Shown: positions 52,881 to 64,000 of the stretch, piece after piece
Numbering within the stretch: the stretch's first letter is position 1
How the letters are laid out: the number at the start of each line of letters is the position of its first letter
DNA from: Dermanyssus gallinae
Taxonomy: Eukaryota; Arthropoda; Arachnida; Mesostigmata; Dermanyssidae
Assembly (NCBI GenBank): GCA_003439945.1
Contig: QVRM01006574.1
Location: 1,241,501-1,305,500, forward strand
Length of the DNA stretch: 64,000 bases
Reading direction: 5' to 3'
Program-made: the position numbers and the translations under genes
Notes under the pieces: generated by a model
What the model saw: only the letters and a program-made list of their open reading frames with translations
Database searches by the model: none
What the model was told of the DNA's origin: nothing

Positions 52881-54254
52881 CCTGCGGCGCTTTGACGTGA
52901 TCGTCACTGCGTTATGGGCAATGAGGGCTGCGGTTGTGCATGCAACAATCTCGACGTATGCAACCTGCGTGGCCTTACATGAACGCACCGATATAAACAT
53001 TGTGCTCAATGCATGAACGTGGCAAAGACCGGAGTGCTGTCCAGAACGCTGAGATCATCAGTGAGCTCATCGGGGTACGTCAGCGAATCCGATCACGGTG
53101 TGCGTTCAGAGGGGCATACTGTGTGTGAGACTTTGTCTCCGAAGCTGCCGTTCCGACATACTGCGGTTGGCTGGCGGTCGTCAAAGACAGGGGCATATTA
53201 CGCTCTACGGAAGTATCTGCGCCGGTAAATCACCGGTGCTGTTGCGTCGATCAAGTCTCGGTATCATCCTCATAATTACCATTGCCCATATGTATATTAA
53301 TTGAGACAACAACAACAACAACTCCAACAACACAACAACAGCCGCCACTGTGGTGCTCCTCTTTCGCACTTCGTTTCTCTCGATCTCTGTTTCTATCTAG
53401 GGGCATTGCGTTTATTGTTGCCCGCTAACGGTCCAATAGGCAAACTATTCTATTTGAAGTAGCAGCTCATAGCAGCGGGCATAATGCCACACCCAGCTAT
53501 TAGCCGTGGCTCTCAGAACCCTAGAGTGGATACAGCCATGTAGCAGATAGGTAGGTCGGAGACCTACGAGATTATAAACCCGCCGTCCTGGTTCGCATAG
53601 CCACTCCACGGTGATTGAAGTGTTGTAAAGTTGAGAGTCTACGTTTGTGTTCTGTGCGATAACGCTAACATGCACATAGCCTACCAATCACACAGCAGTC
53701 AGTGCACTAAATACAAGACCAACAACAATAACAACACCACATCACTAAACGTAATATCAACAACAATGCACAGCTACAACAACAGTAATAACAACAGTAA
53801 CACTAAACAACACCAGCAACAACAACAACAACAACCGTAAAGTAAGCAGCAGCTAGACGGAGAGCAATAGGACCATTTAAGACTAGCAAGAAGCAGAAAA
53901 TCTCCGAAGTCTTTACTCTCTCCCCTCTCTCTCCCTCTCTCTTTCTTATTTCACTACCTCCTTTGAGTAGTCGAGCGGCGACTGAACGAGGTACTAGCTG
54001 GCACTTCGCTGCCTAGCACAGTGGTCGGTTTGAGTCGGTTTCTTCACGCGACGGAGGTCGCTTGCCGACACGGCCGACATACGCAGACAGCTGCATAGTC
54101 CGGTGAGATATGGTGGCTGGCCCGAGAGAGAAAGAGCAACACATTGAGTGCTAGCAAGACCGGCGCCTTCGTGTAAAGCAAGTTCGGCGTGCCTCGAACG
54201 CCAGCTTCGAACACGGGCTTATGCGACCAAGTCGCCATGTATGTTGTATGTGCT

Positions 54255-54375
54255 CAACAAAAACAACCGCAAAAACAACAACAACAACAACAATAACAAT
54301 AGCAACAACAACAGCAACAGCAACAGCAACAACAACAATAACAATAGCAACAACAACAGCAACAGCAACAACGGC
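54255..54375 (+). repeat. (CAA)n/(CAG) trinucleotide tract
   Basis: About 120 bp of AAC units with interspersed AGC and AAT. All three plus-strand frames are largely open (Asn/Ser, Thr/Ala) except the Gln frame, which has stops. Tracts like this are common in arthropod untranslated exons and regulatory regions. Confidence 0.9.
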
Positions 54376-57228
54376 GATTTCGAGTGCGTTTGAAGCGTTT
54401 ATTCAAGCGACCGTCGGCGACATGGCGACAAACTTTTTTTGCGTTCGGTCCATGTGACGTATGCATTTCACGATTGTAGGTAAGGTAGTCCGATTAGGCG
54501 TCCATATAAGCAGCCAGCAATGATTTGGTGGGCTCTGTACGAACAACTGGTGTGCAAATTTTACATTTATATGGTGGTGGCGTTCGCGGGCTCGTGTCTG
54601 CTTTATTTCTACATACCAATTCGCTGTTTTTGGTTACACATTTAAATTACACATTTAAGTGTAATTAGACTTACGCCGAAGAGGCGTGCTGTTGTGTTTG
54701 TTAAGACGACAACACAACTGAAGCCAATCGATCGAGACCATCTCTATGACGAAAGTTTCAAACGTGCTGCCGCGTTATTTGGACGGCGCGTAGTATGAAC
54801 GCACTTCAGACGCACTCCGGACTCGTGCCGTCAGCGCCAATGTATTCAGTCACACAGTGGTCCCCGATCGACTTCGTGCATTCTTCGAACAGATATAGTA
54901 GGCGTGGGGGGCGCGAATGCCGGATGCTGTTGATTTCAGTTGACTGTTCCCAAGAGAGGAATCCAGGAAAATGGGAGTAATCCGTTATGTGTCTGCATAA
55001 CACTACACCCGGGCAGACAAGCGGTCTGCGTACAGCCGCTAGATTTATATTCACAAAGCGGTTATGGTTTGTGCACTCTAATTGTGTATGCATAACGGAA
55101 GTAACCTTGTAGTCAGTTTCAACAGCGTTGACCTACAAAGAATATTACGCGATTTGCTCAGTGCAGTCAGAGGCACACAGATATGCATGCATGCATACAT
55201 ATGTGATAAAAAGACAACAAAATAAACTCGTATCTGTTTATGTATTGTTGACATAGATTGCTGCAAAAAAAAACATGAGGTCGTTAAGATCTGATCAGGC
55301 GCCAGGGGCGGCTCTTCAAAAACTTGCTTATTCTCTGAACATATTACGATCGCAGAAATGTCGGTGAAATTTTAAATCGAAAGAGGCGTACATTTGCCTT
55401 AGCGTCGTATGGGAGAAACAGCTCTGGAAAAATCAGACGTAAATGATGTAAAACGAGTTTGCAAGAGAAACCCTGCTGAGTTCGTCTGGTTGAGTCAGTA
55501 AAGCTGCAAGCTAAATACGGATTTTTATTGCCACGTGAATATAGGCAAGGATTTTAGTTGCATAGTGCCCCGCGCACCTCTAACTGCCATATGTCACATA
55601 AAACAGTACGCCGTAAAACAGGCACGCTACTGTATCTTTCTTTTACCACTCGTGTAATGGTTGGCGGCTGGCATTACGCTGTTTTATGAGCCCAGCCCGA
55701 TCATGTTGCGTATGGTGGGACTTCGGCATTGATTTCAGTTGTCATTCCGTTGACTATTGGACATTTAATGTAGTGAAGAAATTAATGTAAAAACGTACGG
55801 AAAGTGCAACACAGAATACTTCGTCATCACAACTTTTATCAGTTCGCGCCAAAGGAGGCCCGTTTACTCGATTTTCCTAGATTGCGCCAGTCGCCAATCG
55901 GCTCGCAAATGGCCATCAGTCCGGGCATTAAAACTTTGCGGCAAACACAGCGTTAATAAGAAAAGCCAGATAAGATGTAAAGCACAGTCATCAGAGTTAC
56001 AACGTTGTAATATTGATTTTACAGTTCAGGTCACAGTGCATGTTGAGTGACGCAGACAACCTGGTTAGTTGGTGTTGCTTTATAAAGGTCAGCCGCTAAG
56101 TCAATCCCTCTGTTAACTCAATGAGAATTCGACATTGGAAGTGGGGAGAACGGTCTACGGCAACATTGTATGAAGTAAACCACCACCGGTTTGTTACCAA
56201 ATTGACTCTGATTTGATTAGTGTTTTCTCATCGTAATAACCTTAGATTATTTGGTCGGCTCCCATTCATATGATTATTTCAACCACACATTTTGCAAACT
56301 AAAGTCTTGTTTGCGACATCAATAAAACAAACGTTTGTAATTTAACTCTCACTCCGCCCATCTCCATTTCATTGGAAGATATGCGTATTCTAACGAAATC
56401 TACAGCCCCAAAAGTTTGGGCAAACTGGGTACGGGCACCTTGTATATATATATATACGAATTAGAAATTGATAGGGAGAGCGTGATTAGATGTAAATAGG
56501 CACAAAAAAGCAAGCCACGTCGAACTAACGAAGCAGAGGAAGAAAAAAATGAGAGTGTGGGGGGGGGGGGGGAAGAACTTGTCTGCTTCGGAGGTGTCCT
56601 CTAGAACTTACTAGGGGTTTCTTAGGGTCTAAACTTCACAAGTCATGGCTCACCCACCAACGAGAGGCTCTCAGCTCCATTTATCTACCTAGTAGACGAA
56701 TCTGTGCATCTGGCCAGATATATGGATATATGTAACACACTTGATTTGTTGACACACCAGATTGGGTAAAATATACAATAGTGTGATCAATATCACTACA
56801 GCCTCGTAATGATATTGATATTAAAAATCGCTCAGTTCCAGCTTTGTTAGAGAGGAGATTGGAGATATGGATATATATATATATATATATCTGCGCGTGA
56901 GTGTGCGTTTGCGGATTTGTCGGATAGCATGACGTATTGTCTATGTGGGCGTAGTAGGCGGGAAGCGTAAACACATATTATTCATACACATCTAGGATCG
57001 ATGGAAGACTACAACATACCTATGTCGCATGAATAAGTAGCTCGTCATACAATAATAGGGCGCCTAGTTTGCCGTTAGATTACATTGTTGCTAAAATGTT
57101 TGTGTTCGGGTAGGCGTTAGTAATGGAAACGTCGAGTCGTTTGCAATGATTTGATAACATATAATGTAAAACGTGGTAATTTAAGTAGCGATCGGCACTA
57201 TTGCTGCCTTCGAAATGGGCTACATGGG

Positions 57229-57294
<66 letters not shown>

Positions 57295-57936
57295 GTTTTT
57301 AGTGTTCGTTTTATGAACACACAGGTTGAGTAAAATATAAACAGGCACATCAGACCCAACTTGTGCTTCTCTCACATCACCGGTCACATTTCATCTTGCC
57401 AGTTCAGCCATTGATTGAACTGCTGGACATGCTGCGCCGTGGTATCTGACGCACTGGCCTAAGCATCTCGCGCACTTATGTACAACATACCTAAGAACCG
57501 TGGAACTCTTGCGTGCAGCATACTACGTGATGAACCCCGTGGGCTGCAAACGCCGTAGTTAGATGTCTACTTTTATACCCTGTTGTTTATACCCCGGCTG
57601 TTCGCCAGGTCGTAGTTCTCATCGTTACCGTAGTGTATTTTCCTATGTCAATTTTCTTTAAGTTCTCTGTCCGCGCTATAGTGTAGGTCACAAGCGCTCT
57701 CGTCCTAGGTACACCCCATTATAGTTGTTTCCGCGTCATTAGAGTCCCCCTCTCTAAGATATGAATTATTCTATTCCTACAAAAACTGGCTAACCCGTGC
57801 TCAGTATGTATTGACAATAATTGCGGGCTCTCAATTGCTGCTGCCGCTTGAAACGCATTTTCCACTCTGGTTTCTATATCTTTTCGGAAACTGTTACCAA
57901 CCGACGTTGGTAGAGACTCCCAGATAAATATATTTT

Positions 57937-58530
57937 TTACGGATAATAATGCACATCGCTTTTTGCCAAGCGATCACCTCCTCGAAACTTAACTGCTACT
58001 GTCGTTGGCCGGTTAATGCTAAGCCCCATCTCGTAAATATAATCTATTAGTCCCTGTTTACCCCTAAATAGACTTCGGCCGTAGATTGCAATGTTATCTG
58101 CGTACATTAACCGTACTTTATCCGCTTTCGTGTCCACCGCTGCCTCTCCTGATTAAGTAGCCCTTCCAGTAGTACCGAAAACTCAGTTACTCAGTCTGCG
58201 CAACTTTTTCCTAACTACCTAAACCGTTGTCGTATAGGGTGTGTGAAAAGATGCGTACTGTCCTCTCCCTGAAAATGATCCCAACAAGTTTTAGCAACCG
58301 ATACGGAACTCCTTCCAAAGCTAACTTCTCGCCTTAAATGTTCGGCTTCCTGCGGCCTGCTGGCAAAGTGCTTATTCAGTCGCCCAGTCTCCACTAAACA
58401 TGGTCGCCGTTTTCTTCTCTGTTTTTGCCACTTGTGCGGTTGTTCCTCTGCTTCTTGCAACAGCGCCAACTCCCAACTTTCCAAGTGCTTGTACTTTTCT
58501 TCCTTGTAAGCCCTTGGCGTCATTTTCTTG
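57937..58530 (-). mobile_element. LINE fragment (linker and reverse transcriptase), decayed
   Basis: Minus strand. A frame of 102 codons (58215-58523), rich in charged residues (KWQKQRRKRRPCLVETGRLN, then CWDHFQGED), resembles the linker between endonuclease and RT. It is followed by a frame with KVRLMYADNIAIYGRSLFRG and EMGLSINRPTT, where YADN replaces the YADD catalytic box. The RT region between the two parts is deleted and the frame is broken. Confidence 0.6.
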
Positions 58531-58630
58531 ACTATTATTGCAAACGGCCTTAATATCGAAAAAATCTGCGCGTATTCCCTAGTTAATCTGTTGGAATTTT
58601 CGCTGCTCTACACCGGTCGCTAAACCATCC

Positions 58631-58666
<36 letters not shown>

Positions 58667-58680
58667 CATTGACTATCGGC

Positions 58681-59292
58681 TTAAAACAAAGTGGATGACT
58701 TTGCACTTAGTGATTTCCGACGACCTCCTACAACAAACTTTCGCCTTAACGGCAATCTCGGATAAATCAGAGGATTATCAATAAGAGAACGGAAAATCCG
58801 ATTGCTCGTGTCTGGCATTAGCACAGTCGGATTTCGCGACATGCTTATTTCGAAGTCGCCAATTAACCAAGCTCCCAGGATGTGTCCCCTACACACAACA
58901 ATACTTATAGCATCCACAACAGCAAAGTTAACGTATAGGCCTGTTTTCAGACGCCAAAACCAACACGTCACAAACGTAGTAGCCAAAATAATAACGACGA
59001 TAAAGACAACATCAGCAACAACTAAATTATATATGCGCACATTTACACAACAACTGGATACGACAGGATCGAAGGCGGCACGCCGTACCGACGTAGTTAG
59101 AAAAAAACACTTATGCGGAGGCCACCGCGAAGATTGCCTTCTGTCTCCTGTCCGGAAAACAGCTTTCAGCTGCTCTGGCCTGATAGGAAGAATCCTATTT
59201 TCCTCAGTTCTGTTGTAAACATTATGTCGACCGACACTCAAGTGTGCTTCTCTTCGTGCCTTTACTATCAAAATAAGAAATGTAAGAATCAA
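58681..59292 (-). CDS. 203-codon open frame of uncertain nature, possibly LINE endonuclease
   Basis: This is the second longest uninterrupted frame of the window (the RT frame at 861-1490 is slightly longer) and the longest with no assigned identity. A central hydrophobic stretch (NLVVADVVFIVVIILATTFV) could be a membrane segment. The C-terminal third reads GHILGAWLIGDFEISMSRNP and IFRSLIDN, then LPLRRKF. This loosely recalls the -GDFN- and LID-L-L--R-F elements of L1-like endonucleases. It lies upstream of and in the same orientation as the LINE fragment at 57937-58530, separated by a (TA)n run. The match is weak. Other possibilities are a chance frame or an unknown membrane protein exon. 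Confidence 0.3.
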   Translation of the reverse strand: MILTFLILIVKARREAHLSVGRHNVYNRTEENRILPIRPEQLKAVFRTGDRRQSSRWPPHKCFFLTTSVRRAAFDPVVSSCCVNVRIYNLVVADVVFIVVIILATTFVTCWFWRLKTGLYVNFAVVDAISIVVCRGHILGAWLIGDFEISMSRNPTVLMPDTSNRIFRSLIDNPLIYPRLPLRRKFVVGGRRKSLSAKSSTLF

Positions 59293-62200
59293 ATCAAAAT
59301 AACATCATATCAACCTATTAATCTGATCAATCAAAATGACATCATAACATATTAAAATAACAAAATGTAAGAATACCAGCTTTTGAATGAAACGAGGCTA
59401 GCCAGCACTCAGTGTGGCTAACCAGTGTTCCTACATGAATTTCTATAAAAAATGCTAGCAATAAAAGTATTTTGAGATGTTTCTAGTAATTTCTACAAAA
59501 AGAACATCTTCCTTAAAACGACTTCGAATTTTTACTATGTTTATGGCATTTTCGGTGTTACGTTAAGTCTCTTTTTAAGCCAGGCTCGACACAGTCACAC
59601 ACCGCAAGATAGCAATTCTGACAACTTAGATCTCAACTAGCAGAATTTTTATCTGAGGCTTTTTCGGGATACACCTACTTGTCTTATGAATGTAAGAATA
59701 CTTTGATAAAAATTGCTCATTTGCTTCTGCTTACCTATTCATCCCCCGCATCGCAGCTAACGGGCTCACACGGAATCCAATTCATATCGACATCTGCATA
59801 TTTTCATTTGACTCCTCCCAAGGCCTGTAAATACAGGTTGTTCTAAACTAGGTCGTCACGTTTTAATCGGTGGTCGAACTTAATAAAAATTGCTTTGTTT
59901 CTAACGGAATGGGCAGGGGAGTGGAAATATTTTGCGTAGAATGGAAATCGAAATTACTAAATTCTGTTACACTCACACGAAAGGTCGGAAATCTAGTCAC
60001 AAAAGTCGTCATTACGAGTAAATGAGTTGTTCAGTGGAGAAACTGGCAGACCGTCGTGCTCAGCTGAATTATGTTTCGTCTGAAAGATATTCATGCTGGG
60101 TACGAAAAGGCAAATATCTGCATTAAAGACAGTTTGCATACATTTAAGTCGTCCGATATTCGCTTTTCTTTACGTTACTTTTACGTTAAATAACTTGAAC
60201 ATTTAGTAAAATCGTCACCGCTCGAAAAAACAGCAAGAACTTAATAGGGTCGTTGTGGAACCATACCGATGGCGGTCCGACTCGTGATATGATTACCATA
60301 CGCCGTTTTCCCCCGCTCCCCAATATCAGACTCCCGTGTTAACAAAGAGGCAACGTTAGCAGCTGGTGTACCTGTAAAGTGTACAATTGTGTGATTGTTC
60401 TATGAACGTTGACCATAATACTTTTTTCGTTTTTAAGTGTATGAGAAGCACAAACATAACAGCAGTAAAAAACAACAACTTTTTGTTACTAGTAACCGCT
60501 AAAACGACAATTAAGGCAGAAATGCAACTGTCAACAGACATATAAGGCAACTGACAACACGCGAAATCGTCAATCAAGCCGTGCGCTGTGGAAAATCTGC
60601 GGCCTTGCTTTTACTGTAACTTGTGAACTCATTTTCAACGCGACCTCTAATAGGATGGTATCAGATGTCTCATCCTTATCCAATTTTGTACGTAGCAAAC
60701 TATCAAAATAGCATCAGTATTTTGCAGTAACGGGAAGAACAACAGCAACAACAACAACAACCACAACCAGAACAACATATATATACCCGCCCCTCGATTT
60801 TCTATTTCCCGCCCCTCGATTTCATATTTATTTTTCGATATTCTATTCCGCGCGGGGCAAGACCAATATCAAAAAATAAATATGAAACTGTGTATTTGAT
60901 TATTCTTGACTTATATTTGCTCTCGTTCCGCATTCGTTCTGTAACAATGACTAACAGTGAATCCACTACCACTTCCGATTAGAAACACGACGAAAGCAGG
61001 AGCTGTTACAACACAAAAGCAAAACAGAAATACGAACAGTATCCAGAGAAGCAATACGAGCTACAACAAACATAATCAGTTCCTATCACTTGCGGCACTT
61101 TCTGGGCCTAATTTGGTCGCGAAGCGATTTGTATCGCCGCGCAAATACATATACAGCGACGTTGACTTCGCGAGCCTTGCAAGCTTCACGAAGACACGCT
61201 CAAACACGCAGGTTGAACGTGCCGTGTTGCACGAGAACTCTCTAGCTAGTTGTCCGTCGGTCCTGTTACGCCGACGGGCCGAAGCTGTTCTTAAGCATAG
61301 GCCCGAGGACAGATAGTCGCCAACAAAAGCTAGCATTGCAAACATCATCGTAGTTTGATACGCGCTTTAAGCTCTAATTGTGTGTGTGTGTGTATGTGCC
61401 ATTGCGTATCATTGGTTCGATTGTTCACGAACATCTCGGATGTTTCATACAAGTATATGTATCATAGAAGTCAAATACAATCTTTCTAAGTTAAGCAAAA
61501 CAAACGGATCTGCTTGATATCAATTGCTCCTGGTTTTGCAGCAGACTGTGTTTTAGGTCGCGTTTTGCAATGCGTTGGCAATACCTTTCGTCAGAATAGC
61601 GCACCCGCTTATTCCACCCGTTTTATGCAAGGGCGGCTGACGGAGCAAATTAGCGTATTATGGGATAAGTACTTGTGACCGTCCAGCAACGTCCAGACTT
61701 AATTCCTCTCCTGGATTACCACGTGTGGGGCCATGTGCGTGTCTAAACAAACTCGATATAACAACACAGACCCGCTCAACAGGCATTTGCAAATATTAAT
61801 AGGCAGGTTTTTCGGAATGCATTTGAACAGTGTAGACATTGTATTGAAGGGGCATTCAAACAAACGGCGGCGGTTGAATAATTACGCCCGTTGGGAATGT
61901 CCCTATTGACAGACGCATTATACAGCATGAGAAGCAACCGCACGTTAGTTGGCCTCAATTCAGCTCCATACCATCACTAGCGTATGGTCGATCAAGAATT
62001 CCCAAACAGAATATAGAAACTAGTGGATTTGAAATTCAGGAGTCTTCTAACGACTAGGACGCCACATTCGTTAACATAGTTCAATCGGTCTTATTCAACT
62101 GCATGTAAATTCTTTTTTGGTTTTAATGCGCCGCGATAGTTCTACAAGGATCGTTGTTATTTTGTTGAAACAAATACGGGACGTAATCTGAACCTGGAAC

Positions 62201-62503
62201 ACTTTCAATAGATATTTCGCAGAACTGTGAGACGACGCCTTTGTACATTTATGACAAACCACATAGCACTGGCGGTCACCTTTAGCTTCGTCAGTTAACT
62301 GAAAAGGTGATTCGTCTAATAACGTAACTCAGAATTAAACACAGAAAGTAGCTTAGATAGAAATGGCTGTAACATATGTGCGGAGTAATGCCACAGAGCT
62401 GCGGTGCTCCGCCCATGCTAGACACCTCAGAATCGCGAGTTCAGGGTTGTCCTCGAGGTTATCGCCGCAGTGGACAAACGCGCCCCCTCCCCGGTTCACA
62501 ACA
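59293..62503. other. Stretch without supported gene
   Basis: AT-rich with a (CAA)n patch near 60745 and a CpG-richer segment at 61080-61320 that is open on both strands (119 and 90 codons) but matches nothing known. A start like ATACAGGTTGTTCTAAA near 59834 may be a distant relative of the 320-bp repeat. Confidence 0.4.
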
Positions 62504-62823
62504 GACAAGGCTAGACGTCCCCGTTCCCCGTCAGGACCTGGATGGTGTGAAAGGCTAGTTTTTTCCCGGTCTGATTTCGCTTGTCTTTGATGTTTGGTGC
62601 AAGTTTGTGTCCTGCTTTACAGGACTGAAAGTCGCCGGTCCCCGTGAGGACCTGGATAGTGTGAAAGGTTAGTTCTCTCCCGGTCCGATTTTGATAGTCT
62701 TTGATGTTAGTGATACGTTTACGCCCTCCTTTACAGGACTAGAACTCCCCGTTCCCCATCAGGACCTAGATGTATTTTTCCCTGGTCTTTGATGTACGGT
62801 ATACAATTGCGTTCTCCTGCAGG
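62504..62823 (+). repeat. Tandem array of ~115-bp units, each with an exon-like 45-nt cassette
   Basis: Units start at 62504, 62623 and 62737, with a partial signal at 62810-62822. Each contains CC-GTCAGGACCTGGAT-like sequence. Units 2 and 3 are preceded by a pyrimidine-rich acceptor-like CTTTACAG. Units 1 and 2 are followed by GAAAG|G(C/T)TAGT. Unit 2 (62623-62667) is a perfect 45-nt GT-AG cassette starting and ending in the same phase, reading LKVAGPREDLDSVK. The parallel frames of the others read LDVPVPRQDLDGVK and LELPVPHQDLD. This may be a minisatellite or a duplicated mini-exon. Confidence 0.7.
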
Positions 62824-62832
62824 CCGTCTCAC

Positions 62833-62932
62833 TCTAGCTGCCACAGGGTCATGCTGCGGTGCCGCTCGTCTTCCTCTCTGCGTATGGAGTTTTCCAGCAG
62901 ATTCCCATAGACCGCGACGATCTTCCTTGCAC
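62833..62932 (-). CDS. Candidate internal exon, minus strand, unidentified
   Basis: A 100-nt segment lies between an acceptor (CCTACAATCTAAAG) and a donor (CTAGA|GTGAGA) and is open in one frame. It reads ARKIVAVYGNLLENSIRREE then DERHRSMTLWQL. The charged helical composition and good splice sites look exon-like, but I recognise no family and no neighbouring exon to join it to. It is not the expected N-terminal exon of the transporter. Confidence 0.22.
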
Positions 62933-64000
62933 CTTTAGATTGTAGGAAACAACCAGGCACGAAAAAGCGCCGCTGCTTTGCCTAGCATCCGGTAAGCCAT
63001 GATCACCCTAAAGGTTGACCCGGTGCATCTTGCTCCCTGTCTACATTGTAAGAGTAGATTGCGGAGCGGTAAAAACGACAAGAGCAGAGCTGCCAAAGCG
63101 ACAGGGTAAGAAGAGCATAGAGATTAACAAACATTGGCTCAACATACGTGAGGGAGAGACATAAAAAAAGGGGTTCTAGCAAGAGAGTAAAATATTCTCT
63201 TTCTGCTTATTTAGGAAGTCTTGGAGTCGATAGAGCTGGCGATCAATCTAGCTCCGGCTACTGCTGGCTACCAAAAGTATTGCGACGATACTGTGGTACC
63301 ACGACCAAGTTGTCGGACTACAACGATGTCGAGGATACGAGGACGATGTTCTCATGCTATCATGTCGTCTTTTTCTTGTTAACCACTTTTAGCGCGGTGG
63401 CTGCGGCGTGGCCTAGAAGACAAGTGCGCTAGTCATGGTTGTCATCTACTGAAATCCCGGAGTTCTTACGGCAACGGTCGCACTACATGCTGACAAAACG
63501 CTGCTCGCATTGTCAATTTTATATATTACGCATTAGGAACTAAGAGGAGGCAAGGAGTACGCGTTTACACCTCACAATTCTGTCACCTAAATAATAATAT
63601 TAATAATAAAATTGTACTACGCCCTGGAAGTTGTCTATCGTCGCCATACCCGTCTTCAACATTGTCAGCGTCGCTGTCAGCCAGACCACTTGCTCAACAC
63701 GCGTCGGAGACCCGTTTACGCTTTGATGATCTAGCAAAAACATTTTCAACTGTCTAGACTTTGTCTGGTCTGAACCGGCCTAACTCGACCTAGCGCTCAT
63801 CGTAGCCGGAAAACGGGACCCGATATTCCCGACGACAAACTTTGGCGGGCTTCAAAGGAAAACACAAAAAGGGAGCGGTTGAAGCAAGCAGACAGGAAAG
63901 CGAGCGATCGAGCGAGCAAACCAATAGGTAAACAAACGAACGCGGGCTAAACGCGTGAACGGATTAGAGACGACGTTAAATCCTGCCGAACAGAGTACGA
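62933..64000. other. Right end of window, no firm feature
   Basis: GC-richer than the window average, with scattered CpG. It contains the signal-peptide-like frame at 63346 and an AT-repeat patch (ATAATATTAATAATAA) near 63591. No family-level similarity is recognised. Confidence 0.4.
63346..63432 (+). CDS. Short frame with signal-peptide-like start, candidate first exon
   Basis: ATG at 63346 opens a 28-codon frame MFSCYHVVFFLLTTFSAVAA followed by AWPRRQVR and a stop. The hydrophobic core and small residues before a likely cleavage site resemble a secretion signal, and an RR pair follows. GTGCGC after AGACAA could be a weak donor. The frame is also open upstream to about 63148. There is no downstream support. 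Confidence 0.2.
   Translation: MFSCYHVVFFLLTTFSAVAAAWPRRQVR

Larger units (their letters stand above)
51151..57936. other. Long stretch without supported gene
   Basis: Contains (AAT)n near 51235, the hairpin at 51491-51532, (TA)n at 52308-52334, 52838-52880 and 57231-57291, and (CAA)n patches near 53310, 53720-53830 and 54260-54370. It also has a CT-rich tract at 53915-53950 and a G run near 56557-56573. A GC/CpG-richer segment at 54000-54470 could be a promoter or untranslated exon but lacks decisive signals. If the transporter continues upstream, this is its intron. Confidence 0.5.

Noticed and set aside
54148..54457. Asn-rich and Thr/Ala-rich proteins
   Set aside because: Overlapping frames of one trinucleotide tract; no conserved domain and several frames equally open.

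Overview
The window looks like intron-rich, repeat-laden animal DNA, most likely from an arthropod. The pointers are two mariner-type DNA transposons, several non-LTR retrotransposon families (R1-like, R2/R4-like and a second restriction-endonuclease type), many long (TA)n arrays, and a conventional spliced gene with GT-AG introns of 0.9 to 11.8 kb. A mite or other chelicerate is possible, but the sequence alone does not settle the taxon. There is no rRNA gene, CRISPR array, operon structure or clear tRNA gene.

The only host gene I can support firmly lies on the minus strand, from 47,296 down to 16,778. It is the central part of a cationic amino acid transporter (SLC7A/CAT family). Seven coding exons can be recognised by conserved protein sequence, splice sites and matching phases: 47137-47296, 35295-35365, 34181-34363, 24364-24495, 21049-21104, 18389-18475 and 16778-16887. 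Joined, they give 799 nt (about 266 residues) covering the middle membrane helices and the GFDxIATTGEE signature. The first and last coding exons were not found; they may lie outside the window or have been missed.

Nearly everything else is intron or flank filled with dead mobile elements. From left to right: an R2/R4-like LINE running off the left edge (1-2290, minus) with a short poly(A) SINE inserted in it; an R1-like reverse transcriptase (3.1-3.9 kb, minus); a repeated ~320-bp unit (5.2-6.1 kb); a 508-bp LINE insertion with a 13-bp target duplication and an inverted 5' part (8.35-8.86 kb); an almost intact mariner (10.24-11.56 kb); a LINE with RNase H traces (15.2-16.7 kb) just downstream of the last visible exon; a tRNA-like SINE beside exon 4; a LINE with a restriction-type endonuclease (37.4-39.4 kb); a second copy of the R2/R4-like LINE inside (TA)n (43.27-44.76 kb); a dead mariner (44.79-46.07 kb); another LINE scrap (48.0-48.3 kb); a second copy of the 37-kb LINE family carrying two different nested SINEs (49.2-51.2 kb); and LINE fragments at 57.9-59.3 kb.

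The most interesting unexplained items are a three-copy short poly(A) element with consistent ends and target duplications (possibly a new SINE), a second SINE family with a tRNA-like B box, the link between the R2/R4-like LINE and (TA)n tracts, a tandem array of 45-nt cassettes bounded by splice-like signals at 62.5-62.8 kb, and several near-perfect hairpins. Many open frames of 60-130 codons occur by chance in a sequence of this size and composition, so ORFs without a recognisable domain are given low confidence or rejected.
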